This document shows, in pieces, positions 1-5,819 of a DNA stretch of 8,531 nt. The notes beneath the pieces are model-generated. The model did no database searches, was not told the DNA's origin, and was given only the letters and a program-made list of their open reading frames with translations. The stretch comes from Verrucomicrobiota bacterium (lineage in GTDB: Bacteria > Verrucomicrobiota > Verrucomicrobiia > Chthoniobacterales > UBA10450): positions 1-8,531 of the forward strand of contig QHOD01000070.1 of assembly GCA_003218615.1 (NCBI GenBank), written 5' to 3'. A program made the position numbers and the translations under genes. Numbering within the stretch: the stretch's first letter is position 1; each line of letters begins with the position of its first letter.

Positions 1-69
1 CACCGCGCTTTCCAAATCGCCGACCGCAAGGTCGCCGTTCGCGTCGTCAAAAATTTCGTCCGTGTCCAT
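1..69 (-). CDS. Start of a hypothetical protein, possibly TPR-containing (3'-partial)
   Basis: An ATG at 67-69 opens a minus-strand frame that runs off the left edge, giving 23 residues: MDTDEIFDDAN then GDLAVGDLESAV. A TAA codon lies immediately upstream in the same frame, so this is the first possible ATG. The acidic start and the spacing of Ala10, Leu14, Gly17 and Ala22 fit the first helix pair of a tetratricopeptide repeat, a protein-interaction module, but 23 residues are too few to be sure. No Shine-Dalgarno sequence is clear; GCGAG lies about 12 bases upstream. It follows the PpiD-like gene by 93 bp on the same strand and may share its transcript. Confidence 0.45.
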   Translation of the reverse strand, partial: MDTDEIFDDANGDLAVGDLESAV

Positions 70-91
70 TTATTTAAGCTCGCACGACGGT

Positions 92-156
92 CACAAAGAA
101 ACACGAAGAACAAGCTTTAAATACAGCCTTCCGCCGTGTCCTTTGCGGACTTTGTG
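92..156. repeat. Imperfect inverted repeat in the gap downstream of the PpiD-like gene
   Basis: CACAAAG (92-98) and CTTTGTG (150-156) are inverted copies, with ACACG (101-105) and CGTGT (135-139) nested inside. A competing 5-bp stem pairs 130-134 with 145-149. It lies in the 93-bp gap between the PpiD-like stop and the next start. It could be a weak terminator or a decayed dispersed repeat of the CACAAAG/CTTTGTG kind; no T-run follows the stem on the minus strand. Confidence 0.4.
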
Positions 157-162
157 TGAACA

Positions 163-1692
163 TTACCCTTTGGCAAATTGCACTCCGGCTTCGCGCTGCC
201 GGTCATGCAACCATTCGAAAAAGACAATTTGCCGTTTGTTATTTAAAACACGTTTTGCAAACGCCGCTTTCTTCTCGGGGGCATTTGCACCCGGCGGCGG
301 TTCCCGTTTTTCTAAAATCGCAATAAGCCCGCCATCGTCAGCCGGTAAAAAATTGCTTATCTCGCCTGGATTCAGGTACGCCACGGCTTCTTTAATTACG
401 ATAAGATCGGGCGGTTCTTTATTCGGTTCCTTGGCTTGAGCCTCCGTTGTCTCGTCGAGAAACGAAAAGGGCGGGACCTTCTCCGCTTTCACTCCCGCCT
501 TTTGGATGGCGGCTTGGAGTCCCGCGCCTGCGGGGGACTTAGCGCCTTCACGCAGTTGTTGAACGATTTCCGCGGCCTTTGTCGACATCCGTTCGCGAGC
601 TCGTGAGCTCTTGATCGCTTCGACGATTTTCGGTTTCGCCTCTTCCACTGTGAGGGGACGTGCTTCGGTAATCCCGGCAAGATGCAAAATATAAAACCCA
701 TCCGCCATCTGGATCGGATCGCTGTTCGGTTCCTGCACCGATAATTTAAAAGCGGCGGCGCCAACTTGTGGATCGACATTCAACTTCGGATCGGGCGCAG
801 TTGCGGTGAATTCACTGGTTGTCTGGATCGGCACTTGAAACTTCTCAGCGACTTGCTTGAAATTTGCGCCCTTCTCCAGCAACGCCTGGGTAAAATCGGT
901 CGCGCGATCGGAAAGCTTCTGCAGAATTTCGATGCGCTCTTTGCCGGTCAATTTCTTTTGGTCGTCACTTAGCGCCAGGCTGACGACCTCGACTTTGCGC
1001 TTTTCCTCGCTTTTCAGTTCAGTCTTGTGGGTTTCGAAATACTTCTGCACGTCATCGTCGCCAACTTTGATTTCTTTCTCGAAATCGGCCGGGCGGAAGC
1101 GAATGACGCTCACATATAATTTTTCGTAAGACCGTTCGTAATTTGCGTTGATCTCTGCTTCGGGTATGGAGACGCCCGCGGCCAGAAGCTGTTTAATTTG
1201 ATTCAAGCAAAGCTCATCGCGAACCAATTGTTCGATGTGCTCCTCGCCAAGACCACGGGGCGCCAATCCATTCTGCACAAAATCGCCGAATTTCTTAAAG
1301 TCGAAGCCGCCGTCGCCGCGAAATGCAGGTAAATTGCGGACACGATCAGCGACCTCAGAGGTGCTCGGACGAATGCCCAGCCGATCCGCCTCGTGTCGCA
1401 AAACCAGCAGGTTCAAAATGAATTGGGCATAAGCCTGGTTCTGATTCTGGCCAGCGCCGGCCGTCAGGCTCTGCACAAAATCAGACATGCCGAGGGCCTG
1501 CGCCAGATCGAACAACCGCGCCGTTTGCTGTGCTTCCAACATCGAAACATTGCGATCGTAGACGCGTGCGAATCGATCGGAGCGCATCGCGCCGTAATCC
1601 GGCCGTTGTACGAAATAGAAGATAAAAGGGATCGCAAGAATGGCGATCACGACCATCAACCAGTGGCGATGCTTGCGCAGAAACTTCATCAT
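163..1692 (-). CDS. Membrane-anchored SurA/PpiD-like periplasmic folding factor (parvulin-type PPIase family)
   Basis: A 509-residue protein resembling PpiD, a periplasmic chaperone held in the inner membrane that helps newly exported outer-membrane proteins. Residues 1-9 (MMKFLRKHR) are basic and cytoplasmic, 10-28 form one membrane helix, and the rest is periplasmic. A SurA_N-like helical domain follows (about 30-200, with FILNLLVLRHEADRLGI and SEVADRVRNLPAFRGDGGFD). A parvulin-like domain covers about 230-345, ending GFYILHLAG, and a second half-parvulin segment lies at 428-465 (LNPGEISNFLPADDGG). Parvulin histidines appear lost (VEVVSLALS at the first strand, GFYIL for the usual GYHII), so it is probably a chaperone lacking isomerase activity. 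An in-frame ATG at 1800 would add 36 residues encoded by intergenic repeat; the start at 1692 (or 1689) puts the membrane anchor at the N-terminus and is preferred. E. coli PpiD is longer (623 residues). Confidence 0.9.
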   Translation of the reverse strand: MMKFLRKHRHWLMVVIAILAIPFIFYFVQRPDYGAMRSDRFARVYDRNVSMLEAQQTARLFDLAQALGMSDFVQSLTAGAGQNQNQAYAQFILNLLVLRHEADRLGIRPSTSEVADRVRNLPAFRGDGGFDFKKFGDFVQNGLAPRGLGEEHIEQLVRDELCLNQIKQLLAAGVSIPEAEINANYERSYEKLYVSVIRFRPADFEKEIKVGDDDVQKYFETHKTELKSEEKRKVEVVSLALSDDQKKLTGKERIEILQKLSDRATDFTQALLEKGANFKQVAEKFQVPIQTTSEFTATAPDPKLNVDPQVGAAAFKLSVQEPNSDPIQMADGFYILHLAGITEARPLTVEEAKPKIVEAIKSSRARERMSTKAAEIVQQLREGAKSPAGAGLQAAIQKAGVKAEKVPPFSFLDETTEAQAKEPNKEPPDLIVIKEAVAYLNPGEISNFLPADDGGLIAILEKREPPPGANAPEKKAAFAKRVLNNKRQIVFFEWLHDRQREAGVQFAKG

Positions 1693-1745
1693 AAGCCGGA
1701 AGCGAATTGTAGAGGCGGCGAAGCATAGCCGCAAATCGCCGCCAC

Positions 1746-1878
1746 AAATCCCAAATCCCAAGCTCCAAAACCCAACGAAATTCCAAGCTTCAATGCTCAA
1801 ATCACTCGCGCGGCCTGCTTTTTTTGAATTTGGCTAATTGGAGTTTGCTTGGAACTTAGGCATTGGGATTTGGGATTT
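1746..1878. repeat. Long inverted repeat built of a 7-bp TTGGGAT-like unit
   Basis: Lies between the decarboxylase stop and the PpiD-like start. Outer arms are a perfect 16-bp inverted pair: AAATCCCAAATCCCAA at 1746-1761 and its reverse complement at 1863-1878. Inner arms TTCCAAGC (1781-1788) and GCTTGGAA (1847-1854) are nested in the correct order, so the whole could fold as one interrupted hairpin with a ~58-base central loop. Each arm is a degenerate run of 7-bp units of the form TTGRRNN (for example TTGGAGC, TTGGGAT, TTGGGAT). Read in frame it gives Gly/Trp/Phe/Leu/Ile-rich nonsense (GFWSLGFGI, WNLGIGIWDF). It looks like a dispersed intergenic repeat and not a terminator, since the loop is large and no T-run ends it in the direction of transcription. 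Confidence 0.7.
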
Positions 1879-1882
1879 TTCC

Positions 1883-3328
1883 TCACAGATTGCTTGCTGT
1901 TTCCTGGATCATTTCCCAAACATTGCGGAGATGTGCCTCTGTCGTAAGAACATTGCCCAGCCCGATCCGCATGACTGTTCGTCCCCGCAATTTAGTCTGG
2001 GTAAGATAAGCGCGACCGGAAGCATTGATGCGCTCGACAATCTGACTGTTGATGATGTCGATCTTTTCATCGTGACCGCCGCCGACTTTGCAACGGAAAC
2101 AAACGACGCCCATCATAACCGGCGCCGACAATTCGAAGCGCTTGTCTTCTTGAATCCAATCGGCAAAGAGTTTGGCCAGGCGTAAATGATCACGGATGCG
2201 GGCCGCGAGTCCGTCTCGGCCAAACGCGCGCCAAACGACCCACGCTTTGAGCGCACGAAAACGGCGGCCGAGTTGCACCCCGTAATCCATGTAATTGATC
2301 TCGGCACCGATGGGATCGCGGAGGTGCACATGCTCGGGCGTAAGAGCAAAGAGACGACGCAGGCGTCCGACATCGCGCAGGTAGAGCGCGCTGAAATCGA
2401 GTGGAACGAAAAGCATTTTGTGCGGATTGATCACGAGAGAATCGGCTTCGCTCCAGCCCGCGCCGACCCATTTGCATTCGGGTAAAAGTGCAAGCCCTGC
2501 GCCATACGCGCCGTCGATGTGCAACCACATTTTGTGTTCGCGGCAAACCTGTGCGATCTCGGGAATTGGATCGACACTCGCTGTCGATGTCGTTCCAACC
2601 GTCGCGACCACCGCCAAAGGTCTGAAATTATTGCGGAGATCCAGCGCGATCATCTCCCGCAACGCGGCGACGTCCATTCGGAATTCGGCATCCGTTGGAA
2701 CGCGCTGGACGTTTTCTTCGCCGATGCCGAGCGCAATTGCGCCTTTTTCCACAGAGCTGTGCGCTTGATCGGAAGTATAAATCCGAAACGTGGGCAGGCT
2801 TCGGCGGCTTAACCCAAGCTTCCGTGTGTTCGGCGCAGCTTGTTCCCGAGCAGCGGCGAGCGCGTGCATTGTGGAAATCGACGCCGTGTCGTAGACCACG
2901 CCTCCGAATTCGTCAGGTAAACCGAGCCATTGCCGGAGCCAATCGAGCACAAGCGTTTCAAGCTCGGTTGCCGCCGGCGACGTTCGCCAGGTCATGGCGT
3001 TCACGTTCAGCGCGCCGGTAATCATTTCGGCGAGAATGCCGGGACTCGTCGTCGTGCAGCCGAAGTAACTCATGAACTGCGGATGGGCCCAGTGCGCAAT
3101 GCCAGGAACAATCACCCGTTCGACGTCAGCAAAGATTTCATCAAGCGACGCGGCTGTTTCCGGTGGGGTACGATCTAACTGCGCCAAGATTGCGCCCGGC
3201 TTATCGTTTGGTGCAATCCGCCGCTCGGCGATGTGTTCGCGATAATCTGCGATCCAATCGGCGAGTTCGTGCAACCGCTTCCGAAATTCCTCCTCTGGAA
3301 TATCGCCGAGTCGTTGTCGATCTTTCAT
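1883..3328 (-). CDS. Group II PLP-dependent decarboxylase, aromatic-L-amino-acid decarboxylase type
   Basis: Complete 481-residue cytoplasmic enzyme of the AADC/tyrosine-tryptophan decarboxylase family; no signal peptide. The family usually removes CO2 from aromatic amino acids to give amines. Family landmarks in order: HPQFMSYF (82-89) and TSPAATELE (near 116-124) in the substrate-binding N-terminal part; SDQAHSS with PLP-stacking His190; Thr246 in ATVGTTSTA; HIDGAYGAG with Asp272 for the PLP ring nitrogen; NPHK with Schiff-base Lys304; LGRRFRALK (353-361). In human DDC the catalytic-loop tyrosine (Tyr332) is 29 residues after the PLP lysine; here the residue 29 after Lys304 is His333 (context ALTPEHV), so the usual catalytic tyrosine is missing. 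The actual reaction is therefore uncertain and could be an aldehyde-synthase-like variant or something else. The gene starts 36 bp after the Omp85 stop, so co-transcription is likely. No Shine-Dalgarno sequence precedes the ATG. Confidence 0.93.
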   Translation of the reverse strand: MKDRQRLGDIPEEEFRKRLHELADWIADYREHIAERRIAPNDKPGAILAQLDRTPPETAASLDEIFADVERVIVPGIAHWAHPQFMSYFGCTTTSPGILAEMITGALNVNAMTWRTSPAATELETLVLDWLRQWLGLPDEFGGVVYDTASISTMHALAAAREQAAPNTRKLGLSRRSLPTFRIYTSDQAHSSVEKGAIALGIGEENVQRVPTDAEFRMDVAALREMIALDLRNNFRPLAVVATVGTTSTASVDPIPEIAQVCREHKMWLHIDGAYGAGLALLPECKWVGAGWSEADSLVINPHKMLFVPLDFSALYLRDVGRLRRLFALTPEHVHLRDPIGAEINYMDYGVQLGRRFRALKAWVVWRAFGRDGLAARIRDHLRLAKLFADWIQEDKRFELSAPVMMGVVCFRCKVGGGHDEKIDIINSQIVERINASGRAYLTQTKLRGRTVMRIGLGNVLTTEAHLRNVWEMIQETASNL

Positions 3329-3364
3329 TGTGACGGAACTGAACTTCAGGCAACGCGGTGGAAA
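3329..3364 (-). other. 36-bp intergenic spacer, Omp85 to decarboxylase
   Basis: Short spacer with no terminator-like hairpin, promoter boxes or Shine-Dalgarno sequence. Its length fits two genes in one transcript. Confidence 0.5.
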
Positions 3365-5536
3365 TCAAAAGGCAAAGCCAAAGCTGAAATGGAACGCGCC
3401 GAAATCTTCGTCGGAATGCGGATCGGGATTGACCCCGTAATCGAGACGGATCGGCCCGATCGGTAATTTATAACGCAATCCCGCGCCGATGGCATAACGC
3501 ATGTCGTTAAGGCCAGGATGTTCCGATGTCGGCAATAGGTTACCCGCGTCGGTGAAAAGCGCGCCCTGCAATTCTCCAATGATTGGAAAAGTGTATTCGA
3601 TGTTAAACACCGTGAAAAATTCGCCTCCGATGGGATGCCCTTTTCGGTCATGTGGGCCGAGGTCGCGCTCGCCAAAACTGCGCACGCTTTCGGCGCCACC
3701 ATTAAAGAAGCGTTCGTCGATGGGAATTGCGGTTGCTTCCGCTGGTCCGCTTACGGTGAGTGAATGAATGAGGCCGGCACGCGCGCCGAACGCGATCGAG
3801 GACTGCTGGAACCATCGCTGTAAAGGAGTGCCCGGTTGATCCTCTACCACCCCCGGCGTAAGCACCTTCGGCCCGAAGGGAAGATAGTAGCCCACTCGCA
3901 TCGTGCCGCGGATAAATTCGAGGTCGCCTCCGAGCGCCTTCGAAGCCAAATCCAAAGTATTGTTAATGAGAAATCCGCGCGGCGTCACGTATGGGCTCTC
4001 CCGCATGTCAAACGTGTTCGTAAGGCCGACAGTGTTCACCAAATAATCCTTCGAGCCGAGGAATTCAGACTTGATACCGTCACTGGTTATCTTCACATGA
4101 CGAACAGCCAGGACTAGGCCGGCCTCATCGTATTTCGTAATTTTACGAGTCAATTCGAATCGTCCGCCCAATTCGAATTTTGAGTACCCGTCGTAAGTGA
4201 AAGTGAAAGCGGCAAGGCGAGCTTTGAAGGCGAAATCCGTGTCAAAGAAAAACGGATCTTCGTACAAAATCTCGCCTTTGTAGCTGCGCTGTGAGACCTC
4301 GATCGATGTCGTGAGTGGCCGGCCGTAACCGAAAAGATCGCGATCTCGATATTGCACCCCGACAATGCCGCCCTCGAAGGTTCCGTATCCGATCGAAAAA
4401 CCGACTTCCTTGCTCTTGGCTTCCTCTGCCGAGATATCGAGTCGCAGAAGATGTCCATCGACGGGAACCGGTTTGATTTGAAGCAGATTAAAAAGCCCGG
4501 TGCGCATCAGCGTGCGAAAGCGCTCATCGAGAACGTCCGGGCTATATGTTTTGCCGCTTAGTCTATTGAAGCGTTTGGTGACAAAACTGGGATGCAGGCG
4601 AGTGAGACCGCTCACCGTAACGCCGTCGAAATGATAAACCGGCCCTGCTGCGACGGTGATTTCCACGGGCACTCGACCATTCACCGCTTCCTCCGGCGCG
4701 CCCGTGGCCGCGACCTTGACGTCGTAATAACCGCGCGCCTTGAAGTACGCCTGGAGTCGTCGCGGAATATCGGCTACACGCGCCTCCGTATAAGGCCGCT
4801 GCAGGAGATCGAGCATTTGTCCACGGAGCGTTTCGGCATCGTAAATCTTCTGTCCACTAAATGAGACGCTGCCGAAAAAATATTGCTGTCCTTCGTGAAT
4901 TGGGACGACCACGGCCACCTGATTGCTTTGCCGATCAAACGTGTAACGCGGCGGATCGACCACCACATCCAGGAAACCGTCCGCGACATAGAAGCGGCGC
5001 ACCAGGCCCCCCCCCTCCTGCATGTCAGCTGCAACGAAGGGCAACCTTTTCTCAAGCTTTGAATAGCGCTCACGCGTCGGCCCAACCATATACTCGAAAA
5101 GCTTCTCGGTTGGCTCCCGCGTATTTCCATCAAAGACAATGCTCCCCAGCATGAACCGTGGGCCTTCGGTAATATCAAGACGCAACCGACTCTCCGACTC
5201 GATGACATAACGCACGTTCACGTCCGCGTAGCCATGTTTCCGATAGAAAACTTCTGCAAAAAACGCGAGATCGTCGGCGCGCGCCGGACTTAATCCAAAA
5301 TCGTCGATCGTCGTAATTTCCTCTTTTAATGCCGAACGCAGCTCTGTCTCCTTGAACGCCTGCTGACCACGAAATTCGATGATGCTCGTCCGTTGCGCAC
5401 GCTTTTCCTGCTGTTTTACGACCGCTTGCTGGGCCTTTTGCCTTTCTTCAGGCCGTCTAACATCGACCGCGCTCAGCGCCGCGACTTCAAATGCAAGGGC
5501 CACGCTCCCGAGACAGAAAAGGACCCTGTGTCGCAT
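3365..5536 (-). CDS. Omp85-family outer-membrane assembly protein (TamA/BamA-like)
   Basis: Complete 723-residue protein that should insert or translocate outer-membrane proteins. Residues 1 to ~23 form a signal peptide (basic MRHR, hydrophobic core, cleavage near ALSA), which supports the ATG at 5536. Four POTRA-like repeats follow at about 50-125, 127-216, 217-299 and 300-371, each with a conserved helix ending such as YRKHGYADV, FYVADGFLDV, YFKARGYYDV or RTGLFNLL. From ~375 to 723 the sequence has amphipathic beta-strands of a 16-strand barrel, with YEDPFFF near 425-431, the loop-6 signature as VRSF (618-621, arginine kept, usual glycine replaced by serine) and a terminal phenylalanine at 723. 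BamA normally has five POTRAs and TamA three, so orthology is unsettled, although the neighbouring tamB favours a TamA-type partner. No Shine-Dalgarno sequence is visible. A run of nine G lies in the coding strand (5007-5015). The decarboxylase begins 36 bp downstream. Confidence 0.93.
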   Translation of the reverse strand: MRHRVLFCLGSVALAFEVAALSAVDVRRPEERQKAQQAVVKQQEKRAQRTSIIEFRGQQAFKETELRSALKEEITTIDDFGLSPARADDLAFFAEVFYRKHGYADVNVRYVIESESRLRLDITEGPRFMLGSIVFDGNTREPTEKLFEYMVGPTRERYSKLEKRLPFVAADMQEGGGLVRRFYVADGFLDVVVDPPRYTFDRQSNQVAVVVPIHEGQQYFFGSVSFSGQKIYDAETLRGQMLDLLQRPYTEARVADIPRRLQAYFKARGYYDVKVAATGAPEEAVNGRVPVEITVAAGPVYHFDGVTVSGLTRLHPSFVTKRFNRLSGKTYSPDVLDERFRTLMRTGLFNLLQIKPVPVDGHLLRLDISAEEAKSKEVGFSIGYGTFEGGIVGVQYRDRDLFGYGRPLTTSIEVSQRSYKGEILYEDPFFFDTDFAFKARLAAFTFTYDGYSKFELGGRFELTRKITKYDEAGLVLAVRHVKITSDGIKSEFLGSKDYLVNTVGLTNTFDMRESPYVTPRGFLINNTLDLASKALGGDLEFIRGTMRVGYYLPFGPKVLTPGVVEDQPGTPLQRWFQQSSIAFGARAGLIHSLTVSGPAEATAIPIDERFFNGGAESVRSFGERDLGPHDRKGHPIGGEFFTVFNIEYTFPIIGELQGALFTDAGNLLPTSEHPGLNDMRYAIGAGLRYKLPIGPIRLDYGVNPDPHSDEDFGAFHFSFGFAF
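5007..5015 (-). repeat. Homopolymeric G9 tract within the Omp85 gene
   Basis: Nine consecutive C on the plus strand, giving GAG GGG GGG GGC CTG on the coding strand (Glu174 to Leu178, in the second POTRA). The frame is intact at this length. Gaining or losing one base would truncate the protein before the barrel. Confidence 0.8.
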
Positions 5537-5539
5537 CTC

Positions 5540-5571
5540 AGGAGCCTGTTGGAATACTCAGCCACGCCCCG
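5540..5571 (+). repeat. Left terminal inverted repeat of the 280-bp element
   Basis: Begins AGGAGCCTGTTGGAATACTC on the plus strand and pairs with 5788-5819 (27 of 32 positions identical after reverse complementation). Its outer end lies 3 bases from the ATG of the Omp85 gene, so the region where that gene's ribosome-binding site would be is element sequence. Confidence 0.7.
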
Positions 5572-5721
5572 CGAGAGCGGCTCGGGCTGGATGGCAAGGC
5601 ACGAGCGCTGAGCATGTCCGCAGCGACCTGTGAGGAGCGAGAAACGCTGCCAGACAGTCCAAGGCGCGCTCGCCCTCCGCGTTGCGCCGCTTTTTCGCCT
5701 CTCCGGCGTTGCTCGTCAGTT

Positions 5722-5739
5722 ATCCCGCCACTGCGGGAT
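5722..5739. repeat. Perfect 7-bp hairpin inside the element
   Basis: ATCCCGC, loop CACT, GCGGGAT. The stem is GC-rich and stable, but no T-run follows on either strand, so an intrinsic terminator is not supported. It may be part of the element's own fold. Confidence 0.5.
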
Positions 5740-5787
5740 GGGTATGCGTCCTCCTCGCGCCTTGTAGAGGTGAAAAATCGACAGCAA

Positions 5788-5819
5788 CGCGGCATGGCTG
5801 GGTATTTCAATAGGCTCCT
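5788..5819 (-). repeat. Right terminal inverted repeat of the 280-bp element
   Basis: Read on the minus strand it begins AGGAGCCTATTGAAATACCC. The AG at its outer end supplies two bases of the tamB TAG stop codon (5818-5820), so the end of the element and the end of the gene overlap. Confidence 0.7.

Larger units (their letters stand above)
5540..5819. mobile_element. MITE-like element with 32-bp imperfect terminal inverted repeats
   Basis: This ~280-bp block occupies the entire gap between the tamB-like and Omp85 genes. Its ends are inverted copies of each other: 5540-5571 and the reverse complement of 5788-5819 match at 27 of 32 positions, with consensus AGGAGCCTRTTGRAATACYC continuing into CAGCCAYGCC. 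Inside is a perfect 7-bp stem with a 4-base loop (5722-5739) and a possible 6-bp stem (5620-5625 with 5645-5650). Several frames are open on both strands, but none looks like a protein: they are Arg/Ser/Pro rich, lack domains, and cross the repeat ends. Size, ends and lack of a transposase fit a non-autonomous element mobilised in trans, or a REP/BIME-like block. I see no clear target-site duplication (flanks CATCTC and ACGAAAC). It could instead be a structured intergenic RNA element; whether it recurs in the genome cannot be seen here. Confidence 0.6.

Noticed and set aside
62..439. Plus-strand reading frame of 125 residues
   Set aside because: Most of it is antisense to the PpiD-like gene, whose protein is clearly recognisable; composition is low in structure and has no domain.
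1693..1800. In-frame N-terminal extension of the PpiD-like protein from an ATG at 1800
   Set aside because: The extra 36 residues come mostly from the heptad inverted repeat (MSIEAWNFVGFWSLGFGI) and would put the basic anchor MMKFLRKHRHW in the interior.
1838..2185. Plus-strand frame of 115 residues beginning EFAWNLGIGIWDF
   Set aside because: It starts in the intergenic heptad repeat with a TTG and continues antisense through the decarboxylase.
5722..5739. Intrinsic terminator after tamB
   Set aside because: The stem is good, but no T-run follows on either strand.
5538..5810. A 90-residue minus-strand reading frame, and a 117-residue plus-strand frame (5491-5844), in the tamB-Omp85 gap
   Set aside because: Both are Arg/Ser/Pro-rich with no domain or plausible start signal, run into the inverted-repeat ends, and the plus-strand one overlaps both neighbouring genes antisense.
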